Assembly: GCF_001423965.1 (NCBI RefSeq)
Contig: NZ_LMPV01000012.1
Location: forward strand, 101,143-165,142
Length of the DNA stretch: 64,000 nt
Direction: 5' to 3'
DNA from: Exiguobacterium sp. Leaf196
GTDB taxonomy: Bacteria > Bacillota > Bacilli > Exiguobacteriales > Exiguobacteriaceae
In this document: piece by piece, positions 35,347-43,655 of the stretch
Position numbering within the stretch: the first letter of the stretch is position 1
Layout: each line of letters opens with the position of its first letter
Program-made: the position numbers and the translations under genes
The notes under the pieces: model-generated
What the model was told of the DNA's origin: nothing
Databases searched by the model: none
Seen by the model: the letters and a program-made list of their open reading frames with translations, nothing else

Positions 35347-36759
35347 TTAAGCAGCAATGTCTGTTTCTTTTTGTTTACGTGCATCAAGACGCATCAAGAC
35401 GACAGTCGAAACAAAAGCAGTGACGACCGCAATCGCGAATCCAACGAGGTAGTTGATCAAATTCGTTGCACCGAGCGGGGTGACGATCGCGATCATCGGG
35501 ATTCCAGTTAGTCCGTAGGCGTTCGCCGCGACTTGCGTCAAGACGACATAACCGCCACCAATCGCACCACCGATTGCACCACCGATGAATGGTTTTCCAA
35601 GACGTAAGTTGACGCCGTAGATGACAGGTTCCGTGATACCGAGAAAGGCTGAGAACGCAGACGGTAGGGCAAGTGCTTTGAGTTTGACGTTCTTTGTCAA
35701 GAAGTAGACGGCAAGTCCGGCACCGCCTTGAGCGACGTTCGCCATCGACCAAATCGGTAAAAGGAAGTTCTTTCCGATACTTTTATCGGCAAGTAACCCT
35801 GCTTCGATTGCATGGAAACTGTGATGCATCCCAGTGATGACAATCGTCGAGTAAAGTCCACCAAAGAGGAGACCAGCGACGACTGAGAACTGTTCGTAGA
35901 AGAAGACGAGTACGAATGAGATTCCTTTCCCGAGCAACGTTCCGATTGGACCGATGACGATCAATGCTAGGAAACCAGTGACGAGGACCGTAACGAATGG
36001 TGTGACGAGTAAGTCGAGCGTTTCAGGTGTTCGTTTCCGGACTTGTTGTTCAATCTTTGCCATGACCCAGACAGTTAAGAGAACCGGGAAGACCGTTCCT
36101 TGGTATCCGATTAACTCGATGTTCATTCCGAGGAATTTCATGACTTCAGGATCACTGTTCCCAAGTGTCCATGGATTCAAGAGGGACGGGTGTGTCATAA
36201 TCCCCCCGATGACGGCACCGAGATACGGATTTGCACCGAATTCACGAGCTGCCGAGAAACCGATCAGAATCGGTAAGATGATGAAGGCTGAAGACGAGAA
36301 CATATCAAGTAGTTGAACAATCGGCGAATCGCCCTCGACCCAACCGAATGCTTTGATCATACCGAGTAATCCCATCAAGAGACCAGCTGCGACAATGGCC
36401 GGAATGAGTGGAACGAAGACGTTCGAAAGGGAACGGGCAAGACGGGCGAACGGGTTTAATTTTTGAGATGCAGCCTTTTTAACGTCGAGTGGCTCTTCTC
36501 CATCGACTTTCACACCAGCGAGTGGTGCAAACGCAGCGAATACCTTATTAACGGTACCGGTCCCGAAGATGATTTGATATTGACCAGAGCTCGAGAAGGC
36601 ACCACTTACACCATCCAAATCTTCAAGTGCCGCTTGATCTACCTTTGATTCGTCATGTAAAACAAGGCGTAAGCGTGTCGCACAGTGAGCGGCAGTAATG
36701 ATGTTCTCGCGTCCACCGACAAGTTCAAGTACACGTTTAGCAGTTTGTTGATAGTCCAT
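35347..36759 (-). CDS. scrA: PTS sucrose-type EIIBC component
   Basis: A 470-residue sugar permease-kinase. The N-terminal EIIB domain has the phosphorylated Cys26 in ITAAHCATRLRLVL; the EIIC part from ~105 has ten or so membrane segments and the substrate motif FLGITEPVIYGVNLRLG. No EIIA domain is attached, as in SacP/ScrA types that borrow EIIA-glucose. ATG at 36759 follows GGAGG. The linked fructokinase and SacT-like antiterminator point to sucrose; trehalose or a beta-glucoside remains possible. Confidence 0.88.
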   Translation of the reverse strand: MDYQQTAKRVLELVGGRENIITAAHCATRLRLVLHDESKVDQAALEDLDGVSGAFSSSGQYQIIFGTGTVNKVFAAFAPLAGVKVDGEEPLDVKKAASQKLNPFARLARSLSNVFVPLIPAIVAAGLLMGLLGMIKAFGWVEGDSPIVQLLDMFSSSAFIILPILIGFSAAREFGANPYLGAVIGGIMTHPSLLNPWTLGNSDPEVMKFLGMNIELIGYQGTVFPVLLTVWVMAKIEQQVRKRTPETLDLLVTPFVTVLVTGFLALIVIGPIGTLLGKGISFVLVFFYEQFSVVAGLLFGGLYSTIVITGMHHSFHAIEAGLLADKSIGKNFLLPIWSMANVAQGGAGLAVYFLTKNVKLKALALPSAFSAFLGITEPVIYGVNLRLGKPFIGGAIGGAIGGGYVVLTQVAANAYGLTGIPMIAIVTPLGATNLINYLVGFAIAVVTAFVSTVVLMRLDARKQKETDIAA

Positions 36760-36801
36760 CTGAAAAGTCCTCCTTTTTTCGTGAAACACGCTAGATGAGA
36801 C

Positions 36802-36859
36802 AAAAAAAAGGCAAGACCGAACGACACCTCTCCTAAGAAGGTGTCATTTCGGTCTTGCC
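36802..36859 (-). terminator. Leader terminator controlled by antitermination
   Basis: On the minus strand GGCAAGACCGAAATGACACC (36840-36859) pairs with GGTGTCGTTCGGTCTTGCC (36810-36828) and is followed by eight T's. It lies in front of the PTS gene and its left arm is shared with the RAT site. Confidence 0.9.
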
Positions 36860-36878
36860 AGCCATACTGTCACAATCC
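36851..36878 (-). promoter_or_regulatory. RAT ribonucleic antiterminator site
   Basis: The minus strand runs GGATTGTGACAGTATG then GCTGGCAAGACC, matching the 29-nt RAT of BglG-family targets (GGATTGTTACTG...GCAGGCAAAACC). Its 3' end overlaps the terminator's left arm by 9 nt, the classic mutually exclusive arrangement. Confidence 0.88.
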
Positions 36879-36897
36879 GCACTATTGATTTGATTTC

Positions 36898-36927
36898 ATC
36901 ATAAAGCAGAAAAGAAAGCGTTGTCAA
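36898..36927 (-). promoter_or_regulatory. Promoter of the sucrose PTS operon
   Basis: Minus strand TTGACA (36922-36927) and TATGAT (36898-36903) with an 18-bp spacer. Confidence 0.85.
36913..36926. promoter_or_regulatory. cre site over the -35 of the sucrose PTS promoter
   Basis: AGAAAGCGTTGTCA matches TGWNANCGNTNWCA at all fixed positions except the first. It overlaps the -35 hexamer, so CcpA bound there would block transcription when glucose is available. Confidence 0.65.
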
Positions 36928-36930
36928 CAA

Positions 36931-37734
36931 TCAATTTTCATTTTTTTGAATCCGAATATCAACCTCAACCCCGTAGTGATCGGAAACGACGGGTCCGTGA
37001 ATCCCATCGAAGACGACACCGACGCGCTCGACATCGATCTTTCGGTTCGATAAGACAAGATCGATGCGTAATCCTTGTTGATTGTCTTCCCATCCATCGA
37101 TGTTGCCATCGATCGTTTCAATCCCGACCGTTTCCTTAGCAAGCAGAAAAACGTCATGTAATCCTCGTTGCATCATATAGTCATACCCTGTATTTCGTTC
37201 TAAGGCATCATTGTTGAAATCCCCGAGGAAAAACGTCCATTCAAGTGGATCCATCCGAGCCATCAAGTGGTTGAATTGTTCCTGGAACGGCTCGACTTCA
37301 TCTGCCCACCAGCCGAGATGACAGGTATTGAACGTGATGGGTGTTCCGTCGACTTGGATCGTGGCACGGACGATCTTCCGTGATTTCCAATCGAGTGTAT
37401 CCTGACTACGGCTGACATAATAACTGTCTGACTTCAAGATCGGGTGTTTCGTCAATAAGGCGAGTCCTTCTTCGTATTTATCGTATCCGATATGGGCAAA
37501 ATCCCAGATGAGGGAGTAGGTTTGACCTTGTTCCTTTAAGGCTTGCTGAATTAAATAAGCAAAATTATCATTACGCACCTCATCATGGACGATCGGTGTA
37601 TCCATTAATTGACTGACTTCTTGCAGTGCGATTACATCATAATCTTGTGCGAGGATCTGTTGGACGATCTGCTTTAATTTTTCGAGTGGCTGTTCTTCTT
37701 GCCACGAATGACAGTTCAATGTGAGTAGACGCAT
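36931..37734 (-). CDS. Endonuclease/exonuclease/phosphatase family protein
   Basis: A 267-residue metal-dependent phosphoesterase of the EEP superfamily. LTLNCHSWQ holds the first Asn, IALQEVSQ the metal-binding Glu, FNTCHLGWW the His, FFLGDFNND the Asp/Asn pair and VVSDHYGVEVDI the terminal Asp-His. It could act on nucleic acid, a phospholipid or a sugar phosphate. It lies 87 bp after a PTS permease, with a terminator between, an arrangement that may hint at sugar-phosphate metabolism (inference). AGGAGG precedes ATG. Confidence 0.87.
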   Translation of the reverse strand: MRLLTLNCHSWQEEQPLEKLKQIVQQILAQDYDVIALQEVSQLMDTPIVHDEVRNDNFAYLIQQALKEQGQTYSLIWDFAHIGYDKYEEGLALLTKHPILKSDSYYVSRSQDTLDWKSRKIVRATIQVDGTPITFNTCHLGWWADEVEPFQEQFNHLMARMDPLEWTFFLGDFNNDALERNTGYDYMMQRGLHDVFLLAKETVGIETIDGNIDGWEDNQQGLRIDLVLSNRKIDVERVGVVFDGIHGPVVSDHYGVEVDIRIQKNEN

Positions 37735-37755
37735 GAGTGATCCTCCTGATTTTTC

Positions 37756-37797
37756 AAATAAGAAAGGTGAAACTCTTATGAAAGAGCTTCACCTTTA
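37756..37797 (-). terminator. Terminator after the PTS EIICB gene
   Basis: Minus strand AAAGGTGAAGCTCTT-tcat-AAGAGTTTCACCTTT then CTTATTT. Confidence 0.75.
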
Positions 37798-37820
37798 GGT
37801 AGTTCCCTAATCTCGCAGGT

Positions 37821-39482
37821 TTATGCGCCGATCCGGTCTTGGATATCTGATTTTAAGATATCGGCTTTTGGACCGTAGATGGCTTGCACGCCATTGTTCT
37901 TAAGGATCAGACCAAGTGCACCGTTTGCTTTCCAGTCCGCTTCTTGTGCGACAAGCGCTGGATTCTTAACGGTGACACGAAGACGTGTCATGCAGGCATC
38001 GACGTCTTCGATGTTCTGCTGTCCACCCAGTAAATCAATGATTTGAGAAGCTTGTGAACCATCGGCAGGAGCGGATGTCGCAGCAGCCTCATCTGAAGCT
38101 TCAGTAGTCGATACGTTGATATCGTCCAGATAGTTCCCGTTACGACCTGGTGTCGCATAGTTGAACTTCTTGATGACGAAACGGAAAGTAAAGAAGTTCA
38201 AGAAGAAGAAGAACACACACACACCGATGAAACGAATTAAGTCACCAATCAAACCAGCTTTTGCAATCAATGGAATGCGTGTCAGAAGTTCGATCGCACC
38301 AAACGCATGAATCCGAAGATGCATGACATCCGCTAGTGCGAAGGCAACACCTGTTAGTACAGCATAGATGACGTAAAGAACAGGAGCGATGAACATGAAC
38401 ATGAACTCGATTGGCTCTGTGACACCTGTCAAGAAGACAGCGAGTCCTGCAGATAGGAAGACCGGTTTGTATGCTTTTTTCTTATCTTCATCGACTGACA
38501 TGTACATTGCGACAGCAATACCGATCAATGAAGCAAGTGATGTGACGACTTGTCCTTCTTTGAAGCGGGCAGGAACGACACTGTTGATTAAGTCATTGTA
38601 TCCTTGTGTGTTACCGGCTTGCTTTAAGTTGACAAGGTCAGTGATCCAAGCGAGCCAAAGCGGATCTTGACCAGCAACCGTCGATCCTTGAGCAGCACCT
38701 GTCAAGATTTTGTACGTTCCACCTAATTCCGTGTAGTTCATCGGTACAGTCAACATATGGTGCAGACCGAACGGAAGTAATAGACGTTCCAGTGTACCGT
38801 ATACGAACGGTGCAATGATCGGTGCAGAATCACGTGAAGAGGCAATCCAGCGCCCGAAGTCATTCAACAATCCTTGGACGAACGGCCAAACGAGTGACAA
38901 TGCGAATGCTGCAACAACCGATCCACCGATGACGACGAATGGAACAAAACGTTTTCCGTTAAAGAAGGCGAGCGCATCTGGCAATTTACTGAAGTTATAA
39001 AATTTATTAAAGAGAACGGCACCAAGGAAACCAGAAATGATTCCGACGAAGACCCCCATGTTAAGCGCAGGTGCCCCTAAAACTGAAGTGAAATAATCTT
39101 TTACGATGAGCTCAGAACCAAGCAATGAATTGACCGTTGCTTTTGGGTCCGCGATCATGTCAGCATTGACGCCAAAGATAGCGCCTGTGACACGGTTGAT
39201 CAAAATGAAGGCGAGTAACGCTGCGAACGCACCACCAGCACGTTCTTTTGCCCACGATCCACCAATCGCGACAGCGAATAAGACGTGGAGATTCGTAATA
39301 ATAGCCCAACCTAAATCCTCAACGATCCGGGCAATCGTTTGCATTAATACGATGTCGCCTCCGTACATGCCGATCAGTTTCCCGACCGAGATCATGATTC
39401 CTGCAGCAGGCATAACAGCGATGACGACCATCAACGCTTTACCGAGTTTTTGCCAAAAATCGAACGAAATAGCATTTTTCAA
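37821..39482 (-). CDS. PTS EIICB permease, glucose/maltose type
   Basis: A 553-residue sugar transporter with the EIIC domain first (residues ~1-430, about ten membrane segments; motifs GLHHMLTVPMNYTELGG and GVTEPIEFMFMF) and a C-terminal EIIB domain after an Ala/Thr-rich linker, with the phosphocysteine in IEDVDACMTRLRVTV. Such proteins carry glucose, maltose or N-acetylglucosamine; which one is not certain. TTG at 39482 is preferred because AAGGAG is 9 nt upstream, versus only 3 nt for the ATG at 39488. Two cre-like sites lie upstream. Confidence 0.87.
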   Translation of the reverse strand: MKNAISFDFWQKLGKALMVVIAVMPAAGIMISVGKLIGMYGGDIVLMQTIARIVEDLGWAIITNLHVLFAVAIGGSWAKERAGGAFAALLAFILINRVTGAIFGVNADMIADPKATVNSLLGSELIVKDYFTSVLGAPALNMGVFVGIISGFLGAVLFNKFYNFSKLPDALAFFNGKRFVPFVVIGGSVVAAFALSLVWPFVQGLLNDFGRWIASSRDSAPIIAPFVYGTLERLLLPFGLHHMLTVPMNYTELGGTYKILTGAAQGSTVAGQDPLWLAWITDLVNLKQAGNTQGYNDLINSVVPARFKEGQVVTSLASLIGIAVAMYMSVDEDKKKAYKPVFLSAGLAVFLTGVTEPIEFMFMFIAPVLYVIYAVLTGVAFALADVMHLRIHAFGAIELLTRIPLIAKAGLIGDLIRFIGVCVFFFFLNFFTFRFVIKKFNYATPGRNGNYLDDINVSTTEASDEAAATSAPADGSQASQIIDLLGGQQNIEDVDACMTRLRVTVKNPALVAQEADWKANGALGLILKNNGVQAIYGPKADILKSDIQDRIGA

Positions 39483-39555
39483 GATCATTCACTCCTTTTG
39501 GATCTCTTTTTCTCTAATATTTGTGTAAGAACAGTGCAATAATGTAAGCGATTAA

Positions 39556-39569
39556 TGCAACCGTTTGCA
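39556..39569. promoter_or_regulatory. cre/LacI-type operator upstream of the PTS EIICB gene
   Basis: TGCAACCGTTTGCA fits TGNAANCGNTNNCA and is nearly palindromic, so it may bind CcpA or a dedicated LacI-family regulator. Confidence 0.55.
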
Positions 39570-39577
39570 TATAAAAT

Positions 39578-39591
39578 TGTAAGCGATAACT
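39578..39591. promoter_or_regulatory. Second cre-like site upstream of the PTS EIICB gene
   Basis: TGTAAGCGATAACT fits the cre consensus except the last base and lies 22 bp (about two helix turns) from the first site. Confidence 0.45.
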
Positions 39592-39700
39592 TTTTAAAAA
39601 GCTAGTGTTTTATAAGAAAAACATTCGGAAATTTATTTCAGTGGAAAAATGACAGTTCGGAAAGGTATTCAAATTAAAAAAAAAAGAGAAAAAGGCTACA

Positions 39701-40030
39701 GTGAACATTGTTTGGTTTCAAAAAAGAAAAGATGTTGGGCGGATGAAAGAATGGATTCAACCGATCGGGCAGTACGGTCAGCGGATTCGTACATTACGAG
39801 AACGTCATCAGTTAGATCAGCATACATTAGCTGAATTGACTAAAATGACACTTGAGATGATTCAATGTATCGAAAATAGCATTGTGAATCCGTCTTTTTC
39901 GATGATTGAGCGGCTGGTCCGTGCTTTGCAGATTCCTTCGGATCATTTGTTACGGCATATTTATATTTGGTCATCTGAAGTCATCTGTCAGCACGATCGT
40001 ACGACCTTGATCGACATCCCATCGAGTTAA
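39701..40030 (+). CDS. XRE-type helix-turn-helix regulator
   Basis: A 109-residue protein with one XRE/Cro HTH domain: GQRIRTLRERHQLDQHTLAE, LEMIQCIENSIVNPSFSMIE and ALQIPSDHLL (residues ~27-85). No ligand domain is attached. The start may be GTG at 39701 (AAAGG upstream) or ATG at 39743, which would directly precede the HTH. It is divergent from the PTS EIICB gene and could regulate it, although its target is unknown. Confidence 0.78.
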   Translation: MNIVWFQKRKDVGRMKEWIQPIGQYGQRIRTLRERHQLDQHTLAELTKMTLEMIQCIENSIVNPSFSMIERLVRALQIPSDHLLRHIYIWSSEVICQHDRTTLIDIPSS

Positions 40031-40040
40031 TGGGTATGAA

Positions 40041-40078
40041 AAAGAGGAACGGTGGAAAAGTCCACTGTTCCTCTTTTG
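40041..40078. terminator. Bidirectional terminator between the XRE gene and queF
   Basis: AAAGAGGAACGGTGGA-aaag-TCCACTGTTCCTCTTTT, stem of 15 bp with one mismatch. Confidence 0.85.
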
Positions 40079-40083
40079 AGCGT

Positions 40084-40572
40084 TTAACGATTATCGACAG
40101 TCTCAGGATAGAGATCGTGATTGAATAGACGATGTTCTGCCATTCGTTCATATTTTGTACCAGGTTTTCCGTAGTTGTAGTACGGGTCAATCGAAATTCC
40201 CCCACGTGGCGTAAATTTCCCCCACACTTCGAGGTAGCGCGGTTCCATCAATTTCACGAGATCTTTCCCGATGACGTTGATGCAGTTCTCGTGGAAATCA
40301 CCGTGATTACGGAAGCTGAATAGATACAATTTAAGTGATTTCGATTCGACGAGTTTTTCATCCGGGATATACGAAATGTAGATCGTCGCGAAGTCCGGTT
40401 GATTCGTAATCGGGCAAAGGCTCGTAAATTCTGGTGCATTGAATTTTACGAAGTAATCATTTTCCGGATGGCGGTTCGGGAATGCTTCGAGAACTTCGGG
40501 TTGGTATTCGAAAATGTATGGAACGGCTTTTTGGCCGAGTAACGATAAGTCGTTTAGATCTTCAGGGCGCAT
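40084..40572 (-). CDS. queF: NADPH-dependent preQ0 reductase QueF
   Basis: A 162-residue unimodular QueF that reduces the nitrile preQ0 to preQ1, the base inserted into tRNA as queuosine precursor. The catalytic Cys is in [14 protein letters not shown] and the NADPH-binding motif is [16 protein letters not shown] (E-S-K-S-x-K-x-y). HENCINVIG is also conserved. It lies 13 bp after queE and is the last gene of the queCDEF operon. Confidence 0.96.
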   Translation of the reverse strand: MRPEDLNDLSLLGQKAVPYIFEYQPEVLEAFPNRHPENDYFVKFNAPEFTSLCPITNQPDFATIYISYIPDEKLVESKSLKLYLFSFRNHGDFHENCINVIGKDLVKLMEPRYLEVWGKFTPRGGISIDPYYNYGKPGTKYERMAEHRLFNHDLYPETVDNR

Positions 40573-40585
40573 GAATCATTTCTCC

Positions 40586-41302
40586 TTAGACGCCACGATC
40601 GTTCGCGAAAACGAGGGCGTGTAGTTGTGGTAGGACACGTGCGTGATTAAAACGTTCATCACGAGCAACGCGTTCCCAAAGTGTTTTTAAATCGTGTAGC
40701 ATCCGTGGGGCGATCGTACCTTCTTCGTGCGGATCCGGATTTCCGAGTGATAGATAGAGCGTTTTTAAGGCATATCGCTCTGAAATCATCGCCGCGAAAT
40801 CAAGATCTGCTTCATCAAAAATGACGATTTTAACGGCACGCTGTTGTTCTGGTAGACGCTTGAAAAAAACATCCAAACGATCAAAATCGATGTTCATGCC
40901 ACTTGAAGGCGGTTTAGGACTGAGTGTGACGTCATCGATATCAAGTAACCAATTTTGCCAGTAAGAACCTTGTGTCTCAACCGACATCGTGATGTTTCGT
41001 TCTTTTAATGCCTCAACCAGCGTACCGATCGAAGCATGAAGTAACGGGTTCCCACCAGAAATCGTGACATGTCCGTAAGAGCCGAGTGCATCGAGGCGTT
41101 CCATGATCGTCTCTGCCGTCAAGAGTTCAGGTTTTTCAGAACCATCCCATGTGAAGGCGGAGTCACACCATGAACAGGAATAGTCGCAGCCACCGGTTCG
41201 GACGAACATCGTCTTTTGACCGATTGATCGTCCTTCCCCTTGGAACGTTGGTCCGAAAATCTCGAGAACCGGAATTTTTGGCGTTTTCGTTAAGGCACTC
41301 AT
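40586..41302 (-). CDS. queE: 7-carboxy-7-deazaguanine synthase QueE
   Basis: A 238-residue radical SAM enzyme that converts 6-carboxytetrahydropterin to 7-carboxy-7-deazaguanine. The cluster cysteines are in GGCDYSCSWCDSAF (C-x3-C-x2-C). FGPTFQGEGRSIGQKTMFVR binds substrate and TISGGNPLL is the GGE-like SAM motif, with Asn in place of Glu, as found in QueE. ATG at 41302 overlaps the queD stop by 4 nt (ATGA), which decides the start over one 15 nt upstream. Confidence 0.95.
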   Translation of the reverse strand: MSALTKTPKIPVLEIFGPTFQGEGRSIGQKTMFVRTGGCDYSCSWCDSAFTWDGSEKPELLTAETIMERLDALGSYGHVTISGGNPLLHASIGTLVEALKERNITMSVETQGSYWQNWLLDIDDVTLSPKPPSSGMNIDFDRLDVFFKRLPEQQRAVKIVIFDEADLDFAAMISERYALKTLYLSLGNPDPHEEGTIAPRMLHDLKTLWERVARDERFNHARVLPQLHALVFANDRGV

Positions 41303-41754
41303 GCTTCGTTCATCCACTCACGACGGACTTCAGCAAAAGCAGTCGGCGTCTCATAAAGTTTGACGAATTCGACACGAAGTCCACGTTCGTCTGGAAGGTG
41401 TTGTCCGAGCGTCTCAAAAATCCACGCCGCCATGTTTTCAGCTGTCGTATTCATGTATGGTAATGATTCATTTAAATAACGGTGATCGAGAAGTGGTTCG
41501 AGATGTGTTTTAAAGATTTTCTTAAGATCACCAAAATCAAGTGTCATACCGCGGTGATCAAGAAAACCACTGATGCCCATATCGACATGGTACGTATGAC
41601 CATGAAGCGCACGGCATTTCCCATCGTAATCATATAGGTGGTGTGCTGCGTCAAACGTTAATTTTTTTACGATCATGACGCGGGATTTCGTATAGATAAG
41701 CGAGTCGCCAGTCGGGCGCTCGACCGTTTCAGGTGCTTCGTAATTGAATGTCAT
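41299..41754 (-). CDS. queD: 6-carboxytetrahydropterin synthase QueD
   Basis: A 151-residue member of the PTPS/QueD family that makes 6-carboxy-tetrahydropterin from dihydroneopterin triphosphate. Zinc histidines are in [16 protein letters not shown] and [18 protein letters not shown] and the terminal [12 protein letters not shown] complete the active site. About 25 extra residues precede the core. Its ATG overlaps the queC stop (ATGA). Confidence 0.95.
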   Translation of the reverse strand: MTFNYEAPETVERPTGDSLIYTKSRVMIVKKLTFDAAHHLYDYDGKCRALHGHTYHVDMGISGFLDHRGMTLDFGDLKKIFKTHLEPLLDHRYLNESLPYMNTTAENMAAWIFETLGQHLPDERGLRVEFVKLYETPTAFAEVRREWMNEA

Positions 41755-42407
41755 GTGTGTTGAACCTCCTTGATGTATGCATCTAATCCATTTTTTCGTA
41801 ATTCACAGGCCGGGCATTCGCCGCAACCATCTCCAATGACGCCGTTGTAACACGTCAACGTGCGATTTCGAACGAAATCAAACGCACCGAGCGAGTCGGC
41901 AAGCGCCCACGTTTCTTTTTTGTCGAGCCACATGAGTGGCGTGTGCAGTACGAATGGATAGTCCATTGCAAGGTTCAATGTCACATTCAGTGACTTGATG
42001 AAGGCATCACGGCAGTCTGGGTAACCAGAAAAGTCCGTTTCACATACGCCAGTGACGATATGACGGATTCCGCGTCCTTTCGCGAGGACGGCTGCGAACG
42101 AAAGAAACAGGTGGTTCCGTCCATCTACAAAAGTAGAAGGGAGACCATCTTCGTTCGTCGTGATGGTTTGGCTGTGGTCAGTCAAGGCGTTACTCGTTAG
42201 TTGACTGAGAAGAGAGAGATCAAGCTCATGGTGTTTGACACCGAGCTCAGAGGCGATGTCGCGTGCGACTTCGAGTTCTTGTGCATGACGTTGTCCGTAA
42301 TTAAACGTCACGACTTCGACTTCTTCGTACTGTTTCAGTGCCTGAAACAGACAAGTCGTTGAGTCTTGGCCGCCACTGAAGACGACAAGAGCACGTTCGT
42401 TTTTCAT
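41751..42407 (-). CDS. queC: 7-cyano-7-deazaguanine synthase QueC
   Basis: A 218-residue ATP-dependent amide/nitrile synthase that makes preQ0. [18 protein letters not shown] is the PP-loop and the zinc site is [19 protein letters not shown]. Start is ATG 42407 (GGAAGTG upstream) or GTG 42416, which would use the riboswitch-embedded AGGA at proper spacing; the latter would explain translational control. First gene of the operon. Confidence 0.95.
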   Translation of the reverse strand: MKNERALVVFSGGQDSTTCLFQALKQYEEVEVVTFNYGQRHAQELEVARDIASELGVKHHELDLSLLSQLTSNALTDHSQTITTNEDGLPSTFVDGRNHLFLSFAAVLAKGRGIRHIVTGVCETDFSGYPDCRDAFIKSLNVTLNLAMDYPFVLHTPLMWLDKKETWALADSLGAFDFVRNRTLTCYNGVIGDGCGECPACELRKNGLDAYIKEVQHT

Positions 42408-42422
42408 AATGTACACTTCCAT

Positions 42423-42458
42423 TCCTAGTTTTTATAACGGAGGAGGTTACGAACTCCG
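42423..42458 (-). promoter_or_regulatory. preQ1-I riboswitch
   Basis: On the minus strand CGGAG-TTCGTAACCT-CCTCCG is followed by the A-rich tail TTATAAAAACTAGGA, matching the preQ1 class I aptamer (short stem, loop, AAAAACTA tail forming an H-type pseudoknot). The tail ends in AGGA just before queC, so ligand binding would hide the ribosome site and shut the operon off. Confidence 0.82.
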
Positions 42459-42527
42459 GAGACGTAGTCTCAACTATTCACACTAGCAGAAGCCATCAAA
42501 AAAGTCGACGTTTTCTAATGAAGGCCA

Positions 42528-42573
42528 AAAAAGAGATGCTGATTGTCGCTCGGACGATCGGCATCTCTTAATA
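42528..42573 (-). terminator. Terminator of the yojF-bshB2 operon
   Basis: Minus strand AAGAGATGCCGAT pairs with ATCAGCATCTCTT around a 13-nt loop and is followed by TTTT. Confidence 0.85.
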
Positions 42574-42578
42574 GGAAA

Positions 42579-43229
42579 TTACAGCGGATAGTGGTAATAG
42601 CGTTCTTTGACGAGCAGGTCACGGATGTTCGAGTCTTCCGAGATGACTTTCATCAAACCACCTGTTTGAGAAGCGTGTGCTTCGAGTGCCTTGATCTTTT
42701 GATCCGTATAGGCACTGACATCGTGAATGAATGTTCCTTCTCCAAGCTCTTCTTTCGTATTGTTCGCAAAAGCGACCGCAAGGAACTCAGGGCGATTGGC
42801 AGGATCCATCATCCGAAGGGCACGAACGACGGCGCGAGCTGTCGCTTCGTGATCGGGATGGACCGCGTAACCCGGATAAAATGAAATCAAGCGAGTCGGG
42901 CGCGTCTGTTGAATCAACGTAAAGATACGGTCAGCAAGTGCCGCTTCATCCTCGAATTCAACGGTCTTATCGCGAAGTCCCCACATTTGGAGATCCGAAA
43001 TCTTCATTTTTTCAGCTGCATCGATCAACTCACGTTTGCGAATCGTTGCGAGCTGTTCCCGGTTCGTAAAGACAGGGCGTCCCATGTTACGGCCCATCTC
43101 ACCGAGCGTCAAACAAGCATATGTGACAGGACCACGATTTTCTGCGTGCTCGATGATCGTACCAGCAGAACTGAAGGCTTCGTCATCCGGGTGAGGGAAG
43201 ACGACGAGTAAATGATCTTCGTGTGTCAT
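42579..43229 (-). CDS. bshB2: Bacillithiol biosynthesis deacetylase BshB2
   Basis: A 216-residue PIG-L/LmbE zinc deacetylase that releases acetate from GlcNAc-malate in bacillithiol synthesis. VVFPHPDDEAFSSAG gives the His-Pro-Asp-Asp zinc motif, and YAVHPDHEATARAV the third His. LTLGEMGRNMGRP is typical of the YojG/BshB2 subfamily. The linked yojF gene supports this form over BshB1. Starts inside the yojF stop (ATGA). Confidence 0.92.
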   Translation of the reverse strand: MTHEDHLLVVFPHPDDEAFSSAGTIIEHAENRGPVTYACLTLGEMGRNMGRPVFTNREQLATIRKRELIDAAEKMKISDLQMWGLRDKTVEFEDEAALADRIFTLIQQTRPTRLISFYPGYAVHPDHEATARAVVRALRMMDPANRPEFLAVAFANNTKEELGEGTFIHDVSAYTDQKIKALEAHASQTGGLMKVISEDSNIRDLLVKERYYHYPL

Positions 43230-43594
43230 GCGTCTACCTCCTCTGCACCTTGAGCAAATGGTGTCGGGCTAAGTTCAAAAGCAATCGCAAGACGTCCTTC
43301 GACATCGTGACCGGCAATCAACAATTGATCCCCAGCAAATTCGAAATCAGTTAATCCCTCACCGTATAACCAGCCGTGTACAAGTTTCAAACCGATCCGG
43401 TAAGGACCGTTTCCTGTGATCAAACCACGTTCGTAAGTGATTTCCGCATTACGGAAAAACATCCCTGCGCTATGGAAGGTCGGATCTTGGTGCGTCGCGT
43501 AGGCACCGTTCGTCGTCTCAACGTGTACGTATAACGGTGTATTCGCATGTTCGTCGATATAACGCTGTATCTCTTGTAAATCAATGGCTTGCAT
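43226..43594 (-). CDS. yojF: YojF family protein (DUF1806)
   Basis: A 122-residue protein of the DUF1806/YojF family, beginning QEIQRYIDEHANTPLYVHVE with FHSAGMFFRNAEITYERG in the middle. YojF is always paired with YojG/BshB2 in Bacillus and is assumed to assist it, but no activity is established. Overlaps bshB2 by 4 nt, so the two are co-translated. A ribosome site GAGAGGAG precedes ATG. Confidence 0.9.
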   Translation of the reverse strand: MQAIDLQEIQRYIDEHANTPLYVHVETTNGAYATHQDPTFHSAGMFFRNAEITYERGLITGNGPYRIGLKLVHGWLYGEGLTDFEFAGDQLLIAGHDVEGRLAIAFELSPTPFAQGAEEVDA

Positions 43595-43616
43595 AAATCA
43601 TTCTCCTCTCCTATAC

Positions 43617-43650
43617 AGAAAGAAGTCCGCGGATATCGCGGACTTCTTAA
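43617..43650 (-). terminator. Terminator after pdxK
   Basis: AAGAAGTCCGCG-atat-CCGCGGACTTCTT; T content downstream is modest (TTCTTTCTG). Confidence 0.65.
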
Positions 43651-43655
43651 GCGGA

